Notes under the pieces: model-generated | Seen by the model: the letters and a program-made list of their open reading frames with translations, nothing else | Told to the model about the DNA's origin: nothing | The model's database searches: none | Position numbers and translations under genes: made by a program | Shown: positions 1 to 12,293 of the stretch, piece after piece | Layout of the letters: each line of letters starts with the position of its first letter | Position numbering within the stretch: the first letter of the stretch is position 1 | Assembly: GCA_039545295.1 (NCBI GenBank) | Contig: BCIK01000028.1 | Location: 226,760 to 290,759, forward strand | From: Udeniomyces pyricola | Taxonomy: Eukaryota; Basidiomycota; Tremellomycetes; Cystofilobasidiales; Mrakiaceae | Length of the DNA: 64,000 nucleotides | Direction: 5' to 3'

Positions 1-220
1 TGATGAGTGACGTGTAGTTGTCCCCATTCCTGTCCATCTACATTATCTTTGTCACCACCGATCTTTGAGATCGCCACCCTTGCCTACCCACGTCCTTTCT
101 CTCTCTATCGCCACCATCTTCGTGTTACTGAAGACGTTTACACATCTCTTGTCTCTCATAAATCCTGTGCCCCTTCTGCTGCATATGCTCATCTTCACAC
201 GCCTACCGAACGCTTTGCAG

Positions 221-3200
221 TGAAACCCTCTCGGAGTCATCATCGCTGCCAGAGACGTCCCGCTCGCTCGCCTCGCTCGTCGCCTCAAAAGTGTACTACC
301 ACCTCGGCGCGTACGACGAAGCGCTCGCCTTTGCTCTCGCTGCCGGCGACCGATTTGAGCACGAACGTGATGCCGTCACTCAAGGCAAGAGCCAAGGCGG
401 CGAAGGCTTCGTCGAGGTTATTGTCGCCAAATCCATCGATACCTATATCCTTTCGCGTGCCGCGAGCTCGTCTGCCGTCGTCGACGCCCGGCTCGAGACC
501 ATTGTTTCGTCCGTTCTCTCGAGATGTGAAGCCGCGGGTGAGTGGCGGCAGGCTCTCGGTATCGCCCTCGAATCAAGACGGACCGATGTCCTCAGCCGCG
601 TTTGGGACCAAACCTCGGACGATGAGCTCCTGCGGTGGACCTTTGAGGCACTCGCCGTTGGCCGCGGCTTCTCGCTCGAATACAAGACCGAGGTCCTCCA
701 TCTGCTTCTCGACCTCTTCCTCAAATCGCCTACCCCAGATTACTTCACCGTCACCCAGATCCACATCCAACTCAACCAACCTTTGCTCTCTTCGGAGCTC
801 ATCCGATCGTTGCTCGACGACGCCAAGTCGGCAGAGTCGGACCAGAAGAAGGAACGCCGAACGCTCATCGCTTACCAGGTCGGATTCGATCTTGCCGAAG
901 GTGCGACGCAGGAATTCCTGGGTGAGGTGTCGAAAGGCGTTCTTGGAGAGACTGAGGTAAGAAAACACGCTTGCTTCTTTCTTGGACAGAAGCAAAGGCG
1001 ATGGTGCAGAGCATGTGATGGGGGACGATGTGTCTCGCTAGTCTCGGATCTCTCACATGCTAATATTTCTCTATTTTGCTTCTGGTCCCCGCCCGCTCAG
1101 CCCTCGGATGACATTCTTGTCAACCTCAAGAAGATCCTCTCGGGCGAAATGACCATCCGACTCTACCTCGATTTCCTCTACAAAAACAATCACGCCGACC
1201 TGCTTGTCCTCCAAAACACCAAGGTTGGTACCCCTTCGCTTTCGACTCATCTCATCCTTGCTGATTCGTCATGAATGGCGACTGATTGGGATTTTGTTCC
1301 TATGTATACGTACATGTACCTGTTTTTATTTTCCTTGTACGCTGCTTCCCGTTGTATAGGACGCCCTTGAGGCTCGAGCTTCTATCTACCACTCCGCCGT
1401 GACGTTCTCCAATGCCTTTATGAACGCCGGTACGACTTCGGATACTTTCCTCCGCTCAAATCTTGAATGGCTCGGCCGTGCCTCCAACTGGTCCAAGTTC
1501 TCGGCTACTGCTGCCCTTGGTGTCATTCACAAGGGAAACCTTGCTCGGGGCATGACGATCCTTGGGCCTTACCTTCCCGGCGCGTCTGGAGAGAGCAGCA
1601 GCCCTTACAGTGAGGGTGGAAGCCTGTTCGCGCTAGGTTTGATCAATGCTGGAAGGGGAAAGGAGGTCCTGGATTTCCTCAAAGAGAAGCTTACCGGGGC
1701 GAATGGGGAGGAGGTTGTTCAGCACGGTGCCGCGCTTGGATTGGGTGTGGCAGGCATGGCGAGTGGCAACGAAGGTCAGTTTGTGTTTGTTTGTTTTTTT
1801 GCCTCTTCTTTTCTGAGCCAAATTTGGGGAAGGTCTTGGGTACGCGGTGTTGCTGACGCACTCGAATACCCTTGATATCTCACATCATTTCATTTTGGTC
1901 TCCCTCTACCCTTGTTCTTGTGCTTCACCTCTCTTCTCACAAAAAAAAAAAAACCACACACTCCCAGACGTCTACGATCTCCTTCGCGAAACTCTTTTCA
2001 TGGACTCTGCCGTCGCTGGCGAAGCCTCAGGTTACGCCATGGGTCTCGTCATGCTCGGTACGGGTTCTCCCAAGGCGTTTGAAGAGATGATTCAATACGC
2101 CCACGAGACGCAGCACGAGAAGATCATTCGCGGGTTGGCGATCGGAGTCGCGTTCTTGATGTACGGCAAGGAGGAAGGAGCCGATGAGGTGATTGAAAAG
2201 ATGTTGGCTGAAAAAGTGAGTTTCGGGGTCCTCGCCAGGAAGAGAAAAAAAAAGAGGAATTTTTGGCTTCGATTTCCTCTGGTTTCCTGATCTCTTTCGT
2301 TTCACGTCGTCATCCGGGAAGCTGATACATACTTGCCCACCACACGACACTTTGCTCCCTCCAGGACGCTATCCTCCGATACGGTGGTATCTACACTATT
2401 GCCATGGCCTACGCTGGAACATCCAACAACAAAGCCATCCGAAAGGTTCTCGACGTCGCCGTTTCGGATGTCTCGGACGACGTTCGACGAGCGGCCGTCA
2501 CTGCCCTTGGTTTCATTCTGTTCAAGAACCCGACGCAGGTACCAAGGATCGTTCAGTTGCTGTCAGAGAGTTACAACCCGCATGTTAGGCAGGGTGCGGC
2601 ACTCGCATTGGGAATCTCATGCGCCGGTACTGGTCTCGAGGTTCGTCGTCGTCGTGGTTTTTCCTGCCACTGTATTCGCCTCGTCTCGCGTGGCAGCCAA
2701 GCTCACCATCTTGCTTGTATCCCTTTCTTCCTGCCTTTTTTGTGTGTTCCTTTCTCTCTCTCTCATACAGGAAGCCGTCGAGATCCTCGAGCCCCTATCG
2801 AAAGATCCCGTCGACTTTGTTCGTCAAGGTGCCCTCATCTCCCTCGCCATGGTACTCATCCAACAAACCGAAGCCCAAAACCCCAAGGTGGCCTCGGTCC
2901 GAAAGACGTTCGCGACAGTCATCGGTGACAAGCACGAGGATTCGATGGCCAAGTTTGGTGCTGCGCTCGGACAGGGTATCATTGATGCCGGTGGAAGGAA
3001 CGTGACGATTTCGTTGGTGAGGAGGAGTGGAGAGAAGCATATGAGTGCGGTCGTTGGAATGGCCTTGTTCACTCAGTTCTGGTACTGGTTCCCATTGGCG
3101 CACTGCTTGAGTTTGGGCTTTGCTCCGACGGCCGTCGTGGGTTTGGACGTCGATCTCAAGGTGAGTTTTCTCTAGTGTTCTACGCTCGCTTATGGAGGAT

Positions 3201-4224
3201 GAAATCAAGCAGTAGTCAATCATTAGGTTTCTGAGACTAAATATCCTTCGTTTCCTTGTCCTTTTTTTTTCTGTCATTTCGGGTTCGGACTTTTCAAGAT
3301 GCCTAAATTCGACGTTACTTCCAAAGCCAAGCCGTCCCTGTACGCCTACCCTGCTCCGCTGACCGTCCCGACGAAGGAGGCCATCAAGACTGTTGAGACC
3401 GCCGTCCTCTCTACTACCGCCAAGGCCAACGCCCGTGCGGCCGAGAAGAAAAAGGTCGAACTCGCGGAGGAGGAGAAGGAGAAGAGTGCAGCCATGGATA
3501 CGGTAAGCGTTTCTTCTTTTCGTCCTCGCTTGGCACGATGTTGTTGTTGTGTTGTTTTTTTTTTTTTAGAGGAGAGGGGCGAAGATCTTCGTTGGATGTT
3601 CTTGTCTGTGTGTGGTGAACCAATCTTGAAACTGATTCTTTTATCTATCCATTTTTTAAAAAAATAATAATAATAAAAAATTGCTCGGTTCGGGGGAAAT
3701 ATCAGGATGACAAACCCGAATCCGCCGACTCCGCCATGAAAGTCGACGAATCCTCTACTACTGCTCCCTCCGCCGCTGCCGGTTCTACCTCGACCGGCAA
3801 GAAATCGGGCACAACTCCTTCGAAAGCTGAACCCTCGACGACGACGCTCGCGAACCAAACCCGAGTAACGCCGGCTCAATCGAACCTTCTCTCGTTCCCT
3901 CTCTCGAACCGATATGTTCCTGTTCGAAACGACCCTGCTTCGTCGTCGTCGACAACGACGACGACGAGCGAAGACGCGTACAGCCCGCGATCGGGTCGAG
4001 GGATGGGGATTCTAATGATGTACGAGGCGAACCCATCCGAGGCGGAGAAGGAGTTTATCGCGTTAGAAGAAAGTCTTGATCGAGTTGCCGCTCCAGTCGT
4101 GCCGGTGGCGGCGGTGGCTGCCGGTGCAGGAGGAGATGTCGCGGCGGCGGGTGAGGCAGAGGAGGTGGACGATGGACCAGAGAGGGAAACTCCGGAGAGC
4201 TTCGAGTACCCTTTTGAGGAGTAA
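221..4224 (+). CDS. RPN2: 26S proteasome regulatory subunit Rpn2 (PSMD1), 5' end outside window
   Basis: Largest non-ATPase subunit of the 19S base, a scaffold binding Rpn13 and the ATPase ring. The first visible exon follows an acceptor ending at 220 and soon reads [20 protein letters not shown], the conserved Rpn2 start region. The middle (about 1360-3100) is a run of proteasome/cyclosome (PC) repeats, e.g. [30 protein letters not shown] and [15 protein letters not shown]. The C-terminal part has the conserved [18 protein letters not shown], a Lys/Glu-rich helix, a Ser/Thr-rich linker and the ending [11 protein letters not shown]. Introns seen include 957-1100, 1224-1359, 1775-1967 and others near 2216-2364, 2640-2770, 3160-3300 and 3503-3705. 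The first exon, encoding roughly 40 residues, should lie left of base 1, because bases 1-220 hold no Rpn2-like coding and look intronic. Family assignment is secure. Confidence 0.95.
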
Positions 4225-4639
4225 AGAGATACACACATGTATATAGGGCAGATATCGTCGACGGAGAGAAAGAGAAGAGGGAGAGGAGGAGGTCGAGGAT
4301 TGATCAACGGGGCAGAAAAGATGTTTTTTTCTCTCTTTTTTTTTCTAGGAGTCTGTTTTGTTTTACTTTTGCTTGTGTTTTAATTCTTTCTTTCTGCTTT
4401 GCCCATTTTTCGTCCTTTTCTGTTCTTTTCTTTTTTCTTGTCCTTGTCTTGAGTGTTTTTTTTTTTTTCGGTTGATGATGATGATCGTTTGTCCATTTAT
4501 TCGGTAGGCATTGGAATCTTGCGTTGTGCTACCCTTGTTTCTATTCTCAATCTCTCTCCGTGTGAGATTGGTCTCTCTCCACCACTGTTCATCAACACAA
4601 ACATGTAAAGCCAAGAAGACAAAAGAAGAAACATTTCAA
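4225..4639. other. Convergent 3' spacer between Rpn2 and LYAR-like gene
   Basis: Shared 3' region of two convergent genes. It is T-rich, with several T runs near 4320-4350 and 4460-4468. No coding signal was seen on either strand. Confidence 0.6.
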
Positions 4640-6489
4640 TCAAGCAGCAACGACTGCCTCGGCGACCTTGTTCTTCTTCTTCTTCTCCTTCTTCTTTTTC
4701 TTCTCTGCGCCATCCTCTCCATTCACAACCACCGACGCCTGACCATCCGTCACTTCCTCGGCTCCACCATCCGTGCTCTTCTCCTTGTTCTTCTTCTTCT
4801 TCGTCTTGGCGTCATTATCTCCGGAAACGACAGCGTCTCCGACCACCGGAGCAGCAGCATCCGTTGTGGTCGATTCGAGATCTCGCTTTCGCTTCTTGTC
4901 CTTCTTCTTCTCTTTCTTGTCAGAAGAAGAAGAAGAAGAAGTGGCGGTGGGAGTCGTAAGGGTGATAGCTGTAGGCGTGGTTGTTGAAGGACCGTTAGGA
5001 GCTAGTAAGAGCAAAAAAAATAAATAAATAAAATAAATAAAATAAAAATCAACCAAAGTTCAAAACAGCCCAAAAGACTCCCTCCCTCCCTGCCTGCCCG
5101 TCGTGTATGCTTTCTTCGTGGCTTTTTTTTTTCTGTCGGCGTTGTTATTTGTGTTGAAACAAATGTTTTTCTCATCCCACATCGACTCTGCATCCACTCT
5201 GAACCCAAGAACCCAAGAAAGAAAGAAAAAAAGGAGAGCAAAAAAAAAAAAAAAAAACGTACCTTCCGAAGCGGTCGCTTCGACCGCCACCGCTCCCGCG
5301 GTCGTCGTCGTCGTCTCCGACGACTCGCCCTTCTTAGCGCTCTTGTTCTTTTTGTTCTTCTTCTTCTCCTTGGGCGCTTCGGTGGTGGTGGCGGTGGGGG
5401 TTTCGACGGAGGCGACGGCGGCGGGAGTCGGGGTTGAGGTAGTGGGAATGGGTTCAGGAGCAGACGCCGGAGCTGAGAGACAGAGTCGAGGCAAAGGAAA
5501 AAAAAAAGGATCAAACAAGTGATGCCAAAAGAAAAAAAGAAAAGACAAAGCAAAAAGAAACAAAGGAAATAAAGAACATGATTGGCGTTAGAATCAGTCT
5601 TTCCATGATCACGATGCTGAGGTTTAATCCCCCAAGCTATCTCCTTCCACTCCACTCGCCTTTCCCCTCCCTCCACCCTTCCTCCCTCCCTCCCTCCCTC
5701 TTCGGCTGCCGTGTCTCCTATCTACCCTCTTTGGTCCATGTACAACTTACGAGCGGGAGCAACAACTTGCGTCACCTCAGGAGCAGGCGCAGGAGGGGCA
5801 GCCTTTGCAGCTTGCATCGCGGCAAAGTTGGCGGCATAGGGATCTTTGGCTTTCTGTTGTTTGCCTCCCTGTTCAAATGAGACGCGCACATGCGAGATGG
5901 ACAAAGTGACGAAGGAGAAAAAAAACAATCAAAAGAAGAAGAAGAAGAAGAAGAACGTGGTGACGTGAAGTTGTGTTGTGGGAAAAGTCAGTGACGATGG
6001 ATGAGGGAAAAGAGCCATCATGTTGGACGACAAGCAAATCGTGGTGAGCAGCAGCAGCTGAAATGCCTACAAAGCGACGACTAGAGCCGAACAGAGAGAA
6101 CGAGGAAGGGGAGGGGACAGCTCTGGTGTAGTGGTAGAGATTGCGTGCCTGATTAAAGGAGGGGGAGGGAAACGGTTCTCATACCTTTTTACCTCCTTTG
6201 TAAAGTGTCTTTTCGTACTTTTCAGCCTCGGAGATGCAAGACGTATGGGATTTCCATTCGCCGGCGTGACGGAAGGTCTTGGAGCAGTCGAGGCAAGTGA
6301 AAGGCGCGTGGCAACGCGAAGCGTGTTGGTCGAGTTTGGGCTTCTTGACCTGGGTCGGTCCGAGGAGAGAAAGAGAAGAGAAAGAAACGGAGATTGGGCG
6401 TGAGGAATTTGGGGCGCTGGTTTTAGGTGGATGAAAGAAAGAGCAAAACGTACGGTGTCACAGCAGGCTTCACAGGAGAAGGAGACCAT
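4640..6489 (-). CDS. LYAR-type C2HC zinc-finger nucleolar protein
   Basis: Start at 6489 gives MVSFSCEACCDT (exon 1, 6489-6454), joined to exon 2 (6349-6185) reading VKKPKLDQHASRC, then CLDCSKTFRHAGEWKSHTSC. This is the tandem N-terminal zinc-finger pair of the LYAR family (human LYAR, cell growth-regulating nucleolar protein), known to act in the nucleolus and ribosome biogenesis. Later exons encode an Ala/Pro-rich linker (GGKQQKAKDPYAANFAAMQ) and two Thr/Ala segments broken by long lysine runs (KEKKKNKKNKSAKK; KKKKKEKKKKNKVAEAVVAA at the C-terminus). Such tails are typical of nucleolar RNA-binding proteins. The intron after exon 2 is about 300 bases, long for this window; another carries an A17/T17 run near 5239-5257. 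The finger is certain; function is inferred from the family. Confidence 0.85.
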
Positions 6490-7306
6490 GGTGTTGTATA
6501 ATAAGAGTGATGAGGATGTGTGTGGATAGGAAATCAACCCAACAGACTGGCTCGCTCGCGCCCATCGAGATTTCCTCACCAAATTCTGTCGGACGAAACC
6601 GATCCTCAGTCGCTCGCCGCTCTTGCTTTCAGGCTGTGCTCACTCCACGTGCTGTCCACCCATCCTTTGCTCACCTATCAATACCATTCATTCAGCTCCA
6701 AAACTCTTCCAAACGCCGAATTGAACTGGACCAGTACAGAAACCACAACAACCACGTTGTATAGCAGCACCAGGACGGGCTTAGATCGGAAGAGAGAAAC
6801 ATAAACAGACGAACTAAAGGAAAGGAAAGCTTATATATATGTATATTTATATATCAATACTTCCCCTGAGAAAGACAAGGACACCATCAAGTACGGAACC
6901 GAAGAGCAAAGAAAGAGAGAAAAGGTACAAAAGATAGTTTGGGAATCAAGGGGGAAAAAGTCTTGTGCGAGAGGGGGGGGGGGGGGGGGGGGGGGGAATG
7001 GATGGGGATGAAGGGGAGAAGGCGTGAAGGGTAGATTACATGGTATGTACCGAAAAGAAGGGAGACATACGAGAATAAGAGACAAAAGAGCACCCATCCT
7101 GCTTTTAAACCAATCAGAGGCTATCTCCTCAGAGCGACAGTATGTAAGGATGGGTCGGAGCTAGGGTTTAATATATATATATAAATTCTTCAAACGTCTG
7201 CCTCTGTGTTTCCACGCTTGCCATCGGGTCCTTGGTTACTGCATCTTTTGTTCTTTTTTCTTCTTCTTGTTCTTCATTGTATATGCACTTAGGCGCGATA
7301 GAGAGC
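6490..7306. other. Spacer upstream of LYAR-like gene and 3' of RCC2-like gene
   Basis: About 0.8 kb between the LYAR-like start and the end of the RCC2-like gene, both on the minus strand. It holds a 24-G run, TA-rich patches (6833-6853, 7171-7183) and no convincing coding exon. Confidence 0.5.
6973..6996. repeat. Poly-G tract, 24 bases
   Basis: Uninterrupted run of 24 G on the plus strand in the 3' spacer of the RCC2-like gene. Its true length may be collapsed or slipped in sequencing. Confidence 0.9.
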
Positions 7307-10300
7307 CTAGTTCTTCTTCTTCTTCGAAGCTGTGGAAGGAAAAGAAGGGAAAGGCGAGGGATCCCAATAAAGAGAAAGAGACACAGGGAATCAGGATCAA
7401 CTCATATTTTACAACCATCTCGACCCCAAAAGTATCGATCTTATTCGGATCTCTTGACTTACCTCCACCTTCAGCTCCAGCCTTCCTCTTTCCTCCAGCC
7501 GTCGCAGGGGCGTCATCACCCCCCGCCGCAACAGCCGGAGCGACCTTGGGCCGCGGCTTGCTCTTGAGAACCGACACTTGATGGTCGATGCAGAACCACT
7601 CAGGGTCGGAAGGAATTTCAATCTTGAGGCACGAAGGGTGGTAGGATGCTTCGCACTGGAGGACGAGAGAAGTGAGATGGATCCAAGGTTTGAGAAGTGG
7701 AAGGAAGAGAAAGGGGAAAAGGTTGGAGGAGGGCAGGCACGGAGCCGAGGGTTAGATTCAATGTAGGTCTTTTTTTTGGATTTGGAGACGAGGCCATTCC
7801 ATATGGGTCATGCCATAACCGAGAAAGTCACATCAACGGAGTATGGGGGAAATAGAAAAAACTGAAAGAAGGTAACGTACGAAATCGCAAGCCAACGGGG
7901 ATTCCGCGCCACATTGGTTGCACAGCACGCAGGCGTCGGGCGCTTCGACGATGGGATGGCGTGGGAGCTCGGCGTACTCGTCCGAGGGAACGGCGAGCCA
8001 GAGAGAGGTGCTGTGGAGGGAAGAAGAACGAAAACACAGAACAGAGTAAGATTGTGTTCAATACGCTGAGTAAATATTACAACAACAACAACGACAGTAC
8101 ACGTGAGAAGATGAACAAGCGAGCGAGGAAACGTACTAAGCAGAAGCAGCGACACTGGACGGCAAAGCATCCCCCCAAAACAGGAGTGTTGAGTAAACCA
8201 AAATCAGTCCCTCTGCTCGCCACCTCTCAAGGACAATTAGAGCGCCCCAAAGTTAGAAACCAATCAGGAGTCATGAAACGCACTCGAGAATCTTGAGTTT
8301 ATCAAGAGGCATGACCTTGACTGGTTTAGTCGCGCTCTTAGGCTGGTCGATACCGAGTCCGAGTTCTTTTAGAAGATTCAGATGTGTGATGATAGAAATA
8401 GGGTAAACCCGTTCAGACGTCAACGTTCCAGGTTTCTCGTTTGCTCAAACAATCCGAATACGACACCACGGCGAGCGATCTTAGCAAACGAAGACAGGAA
8501 AAAGGGCAGACGCAAAGGCTGACTGACCACCATGAGGCGCATTCTGACCCCAAGCAACGGCAAGCGTCGCCGACGGTCGCTCGTAGTCCTCGGCGAGCGC
8601 AAGATGGGTGACGGCACCCGAGACACACTTGGACACTCGGCACGTCATAATCTCTTGAATGTACTTGAACGTCGCATCTGATGAAGGAGAAAGATATCAT
8701 CTGGTCAGTGAGCAATCTTGAAAGAACAGGTGCTTGGTTGGACAAGAGAAAAAAAAAGGATGAAAAAGACATACAAGGCGATCCACCGGAGCCATCGCCT
8801 GTGTTCTTCCACTTGCCAGCGATGTGGAACATGTTTTGGTTGTCGATCACAGTCTAAAAAGGTCAAGTCCGAATGATATGCATAAGGCGAGCAGAGAAAG
8901 GAAGAGGAATACAATTGTTGAAGCAATGCATTGAAAAGAAAAAAAAGGAGAGAGGATGATAGGTTTGGACATGGTTCAGTTGATTGCGGGAAGCAGTATG
9001 GGAGTGGAAGAGAGAGAACTGACAGAGCTGGTTGGGCCACACTATACGTCACGTGAAAATAAAGTCGTGAGAACAAAACCATGATAATCAGTCGGCACAA
9101 CAACAACAACGATGAGCAAATACAAGAAGAAGCCGGTCCAGATCCCCCTCGGTCTGATGATGCTAGGGAGAGGGAATTTGAAGGACAAGAGGCTAGAGGA
9201 CGTACCGAGACGAATTTGGCTCGAGAGATCACGCGCTCATGGGCGAACTGCGATTCGCGTCGACAAAACAGCACGAACGTACACGGATGAGACACAGCAT
9301 TTGCCAAGGTGAGTGAGCAGCTACCCAGGTCAGGCTATCCAACATCATGCCCAATCGCTGCCTGATAGGGGTCTCGACGAACCTGGGGGATCAGCGTCGG
9401 CACGAGCATGTCCTTGGTCGAACCGAGGCCGAGCCGGGAGTAACCATTGTAACCCCAGGTGTAGGCGAAGCCATCGACGTCCAACGCAAGACCTAGTGAC
9501 AAAGGTACCGAGAAAGCGAACATATGGAGTGAGCACAGGAAGGGGAGACACAACAATCACGAGGCAACGCATCATCAAACCCCATCTGTTCTAGCTCGAC
9601 AGGCGCCTAGACATAACCTCGATAAGGTGAACAAAGTTTCTCTTACAATGAGAGTGTCCGCAAGCGACTTGAACAATCTTCTTTCCCTGGAGTTCGCCTT
9701 GGACCTGAGTAGGTTCCCAAGCCATTCCGAAGCCAGTTTTACCGGCGGTGATAATGTACTCGCCAGTGCGACCGTTGCCGAGTTGGCCCTAAGTTCCAGC
9801 AAAAAAAAAACAAAACACAGAACCCCGTCAGAACCCAAGTCGTATAAGAGCAAACTCAGCGCATGTCCGAGGACCAATATGTGCGAAGCAAGGGGGAACG
9901 AAAGACAAGGCGAGCGTCTGCTCGCGTACGCACATGCTCCATGGATCCAAAGGCATAAAGCTTGCCATCTTCATCGATCAACGTGGAAAAGGTCAGACCT
10001 GACGAGCCCGAGAGGACCTTGCGGTCGCCCCAGGGACCGTGGATGCGGGTGAATTTGACGACATCGATGGTGTTGGGGTTGATACCGAGCTAAGAGATGT
10101 AAATGGTTCAAGAAGTCCGATAACAGTGAGGCAAGAGGGGTAATGACGAAGATGATATTTCGAAATCGAGGAAAAGGTCAGGTTGATGAATTGCATACCC
10201 CGTCAGCAAACTTTCCAAGTCTCAAGGCCAAAGGTGCATTGCGAAAGACCAAGAACGGACCTGGCCTTCCTTGTTAGCACCGGCACCCCAAGCCGTTCCG

Positions 10301-11071
10301 GCATCATCGATGAGAATCGTGTTGCATTTTCCAGTGACGGCCGAGACCCATCGGGCACCGGCTCGCTTGGTAACAGTCGGAGCGAGGACGACGTCCGGAT
10401 CGGTCTCGGGAATGACAAAGGCCGAGTTGGATGCGGCGGGAGGGATCGATCGGCCAAAGATGTAGGCCTTGCCGTCCACTTCCAGAGGGAGAATGGGAGG
10501 GGCCATTAATGAGGGAGCACATGGGATTAGCGTTTGAACATGAACGCTCATCGTTACTGTATTGAGTACTTGGACAGTATCTTGATCGAGTCAACCAAAT
10601 TCGACAAGCTAATGAAGCGTGTCGGGGAAATAAGGAAACTGGACGTACCGTCAAGGCAGACAAAGTGATTGGAAGCCGACGAAGAAAAGATGGCAGTCGT
10701 CTTGACGTTACAAAGCGATCGAAGAATATGAGGCGTGCAGAGATCCGGTCTGTCGGTAACAAAAGAAAAGAGGAGATTATGCGTTTAGAGGTGAGTGAGA
10801 GTAAATGATGGACGGTCAAATAGATGAGATCGAACAGAACAAGATACATGTCGGACAGCAGAGACAACCAAAGACGTCCAAATAGAAAAGAAAAAAAGCT
10901 GGAAACCCCGTTGGAATGCTGACTGAAAAAGATGACTAGGCTATATCTGATCTCTTGTCTCTGTCTCCATGAGCGATTAACCCAAAGAAAGGAAATTACG
11001 GCCCCGCAAACACCATGCTCACACCTTGCCATCGCTCATCTCTCTCGTCAATCTTCCCATGCTGCTCAGAG

Positions 11072-11119
<48 letters not shown>

Positions 11120-11929
11120 ACATACACAGACGTGACCTCCCCAGACCGTACCCCCATCCTGCATCTGTCGAAAGGCAATGAGATCCAACAAACAAACAAA
11201 AAGGCCATTTCAACTAACCTCTCCGCGTCCTTTGGCACTTTTTTGCCCAAGTTTGACCTGTCGACGCGTCGTTTCGGACCCCAAGCAACACCATAACCAT
11301 CACCCCAAAGACCCCCCGATTGACCATTCCAAACACGCGCAAAGAAATTGTTCAGCTCGCCGAGCTTCGAAGGTGGTTTGCTACCCACAGGCGCAACAGA
11401 GGCAGGACGGGCATGTGGACGCGAGCGCGGGCGCGAGGACGAAGAGGAGGAAGCTAAGGGAAAGGTCGATTGGGATGGCGCAATGGGCAGGAAGCAAGAT
11501 GAAGAGATGGAAGAGGGACGAGGTAATGGGGCATGGGAACCCGACGAGGATGGAGATGGAGAATCATGTGCGGGCGAGATTGGGAGGGGAAGGAGGGGTT
11601 TGGTAGGAGAGAAGCGAGCGTGGATCGAGGTACAAGGGACGGACCAGTCTGTTCCGCCGGCGATCAGGACTGCCATTGTCATCATCGTCAACAGTTGGGG
11701 GTAGAGGGAGCAGCACGAATGCGATCAGACACAGATCAGACGAGACATGACCATGACGCGAAACCGGAGAGAAAGGCAGAGGACACTACGGGAGTATCGT
11801 CTCTGATGAGAAAGCAGACGCGAGTCGGTTCCCTCGGGCCAGCGCGTTGACTGAGGGATGCTCACCTCTTCCCCACGGCTTCTCGACCGGAGCAGCTGGT
11901 CCGGACGAGGTGGTTGCTTCGGTCGACAT
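7307..11929 (-). CDS. RCC2-like RCC1-repeat beta-propeller with C-terminal PHD-type zinc finger
   Basis: Exon 1 (11929-11866, MSTEATT start) joins exon 2 at 11669 to give KPWGRVLIAGGTDWS, matching the first blade of RCC2/TD-60. Further exons give RCC1 repeats: WGAGANKEGQ, GPWGDRKVLSGSSG, GQLGNGRTGEYIITAGKTGF, VDGFAYTWGYNGYSRLGLGS and LAVAWGQNAPHGG, then the RCC2-like ELGLGIDQPKSATKPVKVMP. Their order follows RCC2 rather than RCC1. The last exons add ACVLCNQC, SPLACDFC, ASYHPSC and WFCIDH, a PHD-like C/H pattern, then a basic tail ending in SKKKKN (intron 7462-7330). RCC2 acts in mitosis and Rac/Arf signalling; PHD fingers read histone tails. A fused chromatin role is inference. An upstream in-frame ATG at 12052 exists, but the 11929 start fits better. 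One intron carries a long CA repeat. Confidence 0.82.
11070..11128. repeat. (CA)n microsatellite in an RCC2-like intron
   Basis: A nearly perfect CA dinucleotide array of about 55-60 bases, interrupted by a few T (ACATACACACATACACA). On the coding strand of the surrounding gene it is (TG)n. Confidence 0.9.
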
Positions 11930-12293
11930 ATGTGATGATGTAGAGGGAGATGAGTGGAAGGGGATGGTGGGGGAGCAAAGCGAGATGAGAGAAGGGGGAA
12001 CAAGATGGATGGGATCTTGCACCAACACTGGAATCGCCCTTGGTACATCCATGTTTTAATTCATTTTCTCCCATTTATATACATACCTATATATATATAT
12101 CTCTTCAACACATGTCTTATCAACACCAGTTCCAGACAACTAGCCGATATAAGGATTCATGATAATAATCCAACATCAACCAAAGGCAACCCTCCTTCGA
12201 CCAGCGAAAGATGAGTTGATCTTCGACACCAGCAGTCGTCGATCATGTTTCATGTTCGGCTATGCACAATCTATCCGCCGACACCCGTCTCGT

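Noticed and set aside
1..960. 317-codon plus-strand frame at the left edge
   Set aside because: Out of frame with the Rpn2 coding exon that it overlaps; Arg/Ser-rich shadow translation.
6123..6200. tRNA-like A box (TGGTGTAGTGG) and weak B box
   Set aside because: No matching 7-bp acceptor stem or T-stem can be formed, and it lies inside a LYAR-like gene intron on the opposite strand.
10996..11691. 231-codon minus-strand frame running through the CA repeat
   Set aside because: Only its first part (11669 to about 11220) is coding, as an RCC2-like exon; the rest is intron containing the TG array.
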